Source: Diplosphaera chodatii
Taxonomy: Eukaryota; Chlorophyta; Trebouxiophyceae; Prasiolales; Stichococcaceae
Direction of reading: 5' to 3'
Length of the DNA: 64,000 nucleotides
Assembly (NCBI GenBank): GCA_032358165.1
Contig: JAALGY010000031.1
Coordinates: forward strand, 2,852,001-2,916,000
The position numbers and the translations under genes are program-made. Each line of letters begins with the position of its first letter. The first letter of the stretch is position 1. The notes beneath the pieces were generated by a model. That model did not search any database. It saw only the letters and a list, made by a program, of their open reading frames with translations, and was not told the DNA's origin. Below, piece after piece: positions 60,233 to 64,000 of this stretch.

Positions 60233-63200
60233 ATGGAGGTCGACCAAGAGTTTGAAGGGGCCATTCTTGCTGATGTGGACGTCGTGCTGCAGCAAGCTGG
60301 CGCCGGCGCCGCTGAGAAGGTCGAGCAGCTTGCTGAAGTGCTGCTGAGCTATGCTGAAGGCGAGCTGTTGCCGGCGTACTGCTGCATGGAGACTAGCCAG
60401 CTGCCAGTCGACCGCATGTGACGCACAGACCTCTTTGAGTGTATGCAGACGTCATACCGAGCAGGCAAATGGGTGCTGCTGATTAGCTTTGGTCGCTGCA
60501 GATGTCAGAGCAACCAATGCATACAGGTGTCCTTCCTTGCAGAACTTGACGCGGCCGCTGGTGTGGGCTCGCACCTGCCGCCCCAGCTGCTGAGCATCTT
60601 CATGGACACCCTGATCGATGGGCACAACATGTACGTGCGCATGCGCATGCGCATTGTTGCAAACACGCACTTGTCACATTTGATCCACGGTGGAAAAGAG
60701 TTGTGGCGGCTCCTGCCGGTCCATCCGACATTTCGACTGGCATGGCTTCTTGCCAAATTGCAGGGCATCTGCGGCCCCTGAAGAGGGGATCACAGACGAG
60801 CGCCTCACCCGCAGCATCACTGATGTGCTGGAGCTGTTCCTGCAGCTGCATCCCCGGGTGTGCCCTTGTCAACCTGAATTTGACAGCATATGTGCGCACA
60901 TGCAAAATGCATATGCCTGTGGCATCCATGATCATGTTTGCGAATGAGCATCCTAGCGGCAGCTGCGATGTGCTGTGCACGGAGCAGGGCGCTGCGGGGG
61001 AGGCCACATCAGATGTGGAGCAGGCCGCCCGCAACGGCTGGCGCCGCGTCTTCCACGCTCTCCTGTGCGCCTGTGCTGTTACGTCATCCCCTCCCTGGCA
61101 CCGTTCCTCCGCCGCTGAGCGTGGTAGATGCACATGGCTGGTCACCTAACAGTCACGCGCGAAGCCGTACTCCACTCAGCAAACCCCTGTCAAGCGCACT
61201 CTTCCTTGCGCTATCAGCGGGACTCTTCCCAGCTCCCTGCAGGAACAAGGATCAGGTAGAACCTGGCGAGCACTGCGCCAAGCTGCGTGGCATCGGCGCG
61301 CGGCTCCTATGCGCCGTGTTGCAGGCGGCGCGGCGGCACGGGGCGGTGCTGCCGGAGGGCGGCAGCGTGTCGGACGCGGGCTGGCTGCAGCTGGCCGCCT
61401 GGCTCGCCGTTGAGCAGGTGCGGGGTGCACTCAACCACTGAAGCGGCCCTGTCGCAATACAGACTGCAGTGCAGGCATGCCCCACAAATAGGTGTGACGC
61501 AGTGTGTGATGAAACAGCTATCCGATGTGGGGAACTAGCAAAGACATGGACGCGCAGGCTGCTGGCTGGGAAGAGCCTGCAAACACTCTTATTTGTATGC
61601 TCAACCAACCCTGTTGTTGCATACGGTCTCCCATTCAATCGACACACGTGCTGCTGTTGGTGCAGGGTATCGATGCAAGGGGGAGCGCCGGGGCCGCCTG
61701 GGCCTTTCAGATGGCGGAGGCCGCCGCGGGGCGTGCGCACGGCAGGGGCCCCGCCACCGCCTTCCTGCAGACTGCCTTCGCAATCGTGATGGCCATCCTG
61801 CAGGTGCAAGTCAGTGCTGCTATTAGTCGTATTGGCTGCTCGGTGCCCCCGCTATGCCTGCTGCTGCAGCAACAGGTGCAAACCTTGTGCTGCCAACAGC
61901 CGTGCTGGCTGCTGTGTATCCCCCTAGCCAACTGCTGCGCGAGCTTGCTGGACTGCAGCACCGACCTGGGCGGTGTGCTGCAGGGCAGCTGGCTGGCTAA
62001 ACATCCTGCGGCCGCAGACGGCAGCGGCGCACTTGCCACCCTGCCGGCAGCTATCCCCCGCCGAGCATATGAGGTGCACTGATGGACGACCACCACCTAC
62101 ACGGATGTCAAACAGGATCCATGCCTGGCAGAGGCTCCAACCCTGATGGCTGTGTGAGCCGAGCACAATCAGAGCGCATGCGTCAGGGTACAGACTGCTT
62201 GGCATATTCACAACTGCACGTCTTGTGTGGTTTGCAAGAAGGTGCTGCGTCCTCACATCCTGCAGTTTCTGAGGCACTGGCGCCGCCTGGAGCCCGACGT
62301 GTGGGGCGGCGCCGCTGCCGCTGTGCTGGACAGTGCCCTGACTGCCATGCCCCGAGCTGCGCAAGACGAGTCGCTTCTGCAGGCGCACCTGCGCGCTCAG
62401 CCTGTTTGCGAATGCGAAACCCACTTGAAGTGCACACCTCGGCTCACAACCGCAACATGCCCCGCACTGGACCCTGGTATCGTCCCACGCTGTGCAGGCG
62501 GCGGCGGCGGTCGCACAACCAGAGGACGTTGCAGCGGTGCTGGCAACCCTGCTGGCGCTGCCTCGCACTGTCGAGGCCAAGCACGGTGACCAGCCTGTTT
62601 CCCAGAGTGGCAGCCCAGAACACCCAGCAACAGCCATAATGCAGCACCCCGCGTCTTGAGATGGCCAGCTTGCATCAACCCGCATCGGCGACATTCCTGC
62701 AGGGCCACGGCAGGCGCTCCAGCTGTTTGCGGCGCTGTACCGGAAACACCCTGCGCCCGCACTGGAGGCGCTGTCCTGGGTGTTGACGCCAGACGCGGAC
62801 CAGGGTGTTGACGCCCGAGTGGAGGCAGCCGAAGGTGCAGACCTTGCTTTGTCAGCAAGCCCGGATACCAGCAGCCGTGAGCCTTTGCTGTGGCAGCACA
62901 CGTCTGTCCGTGCCAACTTGGCTGTGTGCATTTGCGACGTGCACTGGTATCTGCATGCATCCCACCTTGTGATCGTCTCTTTGTAAAGCCAAGCGACCGT
63001 ACTCAGCAGCGTGTGGCCTGCAGCGATGGCGGCCATAGCCAGGCGGGCCGCAGGTGCCAGTGCCACTGAGCACGGCGCACCGCAGCTGTGGCGGCCCGCG
63101 GCTGTCCACAACCTGGCGGCATCCCTCGCCCAGGACTCCTCACTGCGGGTACGCCGTACTGGACATGCCAGATATGCCAGCAGGTCCAATCCGGCTGGTA

Positions 63201-64000
63201 ATTTTAATGCAGTGACTGGCCCAGTTTGGGCCAACGACCATTGATATCCAAATGCCTGGGCATGAAGTGTTGACACAGCACAGTGTGTCAACCGTTGAAC
63301 ACACTGTGTACGTCTCAGGTGCGGCGGGCGGCGGTCGCGGCGCTGGCGACCATCCAGCTGGCGGCGGGCTCGGAGCAGGAGCGAGCCGTCGCGGCGGTGC
63401 TGGCGCTCAAGTGCCGTGACAAGTGCGATGTGTATCGACACCCTCAGATCCATGTGCTCAGCAGTTCAGGCCGACTGTCAGCAGCACCATCGATGCAGAC
63501 TCCACGTGAGGACCACTCTCTGCTGCATCTTCCCAATCTGGCGGCCTACACTAGTAACGACTAATCACGACAGCATGACGTTGATGTCTTTGTGTTCTGT
63601 GTCAATAGCCAGCTTTTGGCATGCGTGGCAGGGATGAGGCGGTCCGCCAGACGGCGTGGCAGATGCTGGGGCAGCTGCCCACTGCCGCGCTGCTGGCGGC
63701 GCTGGCGCCGGACGCGTGGCGCTCGCTGCTCGACGCGGCGCTCGTGGCTGCGTCCGACCTGCAGTCTGAGGTGTGGGTTTCTGGGCCGCATCTGTCTTCA
63801 GATGCGGCACATCAGTATGTATTGTTGGTTTTGTGTTGTCACATCTGCTGCATGAGGGCCAACTACGGCAGCACGCCAGGGCAAGTGGCGACCCTGCGAC
63901 TGTACAGACTGCTTCACCAGCAGGCCGGGCCCCGGCGGGTGCTGTCTGTGGAGGCGCAGCAGGGGCGGCCGCTGCTGCGGCGCTTCCTGACGGAGGGCCT
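60233..64000 (+). CDS. HEAT/ARM-like solenoid protein, condensin CAP-G-like candidate, 3' truncated
   Basis: The start ATG at 60233 gives MEVDQEFEGAILADVDVVLQ. Following exons join in phase: 60543-60630, 60764-60857, 60985-61064, 61243-61417, 61666-61803, 62239-62382, 62498-62585, 62703-62804, 63024-63148, 63319-63410, 63632-63770, then an exon running to the right edge. Exon 1 ends near 60359 only if a GC donor is used, so its end is uncertain; the end of the exon near 62382 is also weak. The protein is almost wholly Ala/Leu-rich amphipathic helix. DSSLRVRRAAVAALATIQL and DEAVRQTAWQMLGQLP look like HEAT repeats and recall PSVRVQAVLALSRLQ and KEAVRKLAYQVLAEK of condensin subunit CAP-G, but there is more N-terminal sequence than in CAP-G. 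Other solenoid proteins remain possible. Confidence 0.5.

Noticed and set aside
1..64000. tRNA, rRNA, CRISPR array or prophage
   Set aside because: No T-loop-type cluster with matching arms, no rRNA landmarks and no spaced direct-repeat array was seen; the intron-rich eukaryotic genes make prokaryotic features unlikely.

Overview
The window is nuclear DNA of a green alga, most likely a chlorophyte of class Chlorophyceae (a Sphaeropleales-type genome is my best guess). The evidence is many short introns ending in a tgcag-like acceptor, GC-rich exons full of Ala, Gly, Ser and Gln runs, two SBP-box (plant-type) transcription factor genes, an RbcX-like chloroplast Rubisco chaperone, a hydroxyproline-rich wall-type protein, and TGTAA poly(A) signals. 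I saw no rRNA, tRNA, CRISPR or prokaryotic operon. All gene models were spliced by hand from reading frame, GT/AG (occasionally GC/AG) sites and phase, so internal boundaries are good where the family is recognised and approximate elsewhere.

Layout, left to right. 1-2266 (-): 3'-truncated low-complexity gene. 2838-6223 (-): ZC3H15/DFRP1-type CCCH zinc-finger protein, 12 exons. 6925-7113 (+): 62-residue membrane protein, probably a complex I NDUFA3/B9-like subunit. 7634-8356 (-): RbcX-like protein. 9144-13756 (+): Mediator subunit MED25, 13 exons. 14286-27541 (-): UPL3/KAKTUS-type ARM-HECT ubiquitin ligase, about 38 exons. 28136-28682 (-): small predicted chloroplast protein. 28852-30405 (-): intronless SBP-box factor. 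31333-36238 (-): receptor-like pseudokinase with 34-residue repeats. About 38112-42326 (-): hydroxyproline-rich extracellular protein. 44504-51923 (+): GAF/PAS-like TKL protein kinase. About 54137-58989 (+): second SBP-box factor. 60233-64000 (+): HEAT-like solenoid protein running off the right edge.

There is no operon logic. Several genes act in gene regulation: MED25, two SBP factors, an E3 ligase and two kinase-fold proteins. Divergent pairs (6223/6925, 8356/9144, 42326/44504) probably share promoter DNA; MED25 and the HECT ligase converge. The most interesting observations are a C-terminal motif shared by the two SBP genes, which also validates a GC-AG intron; a receptor pseudokinase lacking HRD but carrying a young tandem repeat; a 67-bp inverted-repeat element flanked by a 9-bp duplication in a HECT-ligase intron; and a secreted-type domain bracketed by two proline-rich linkers.
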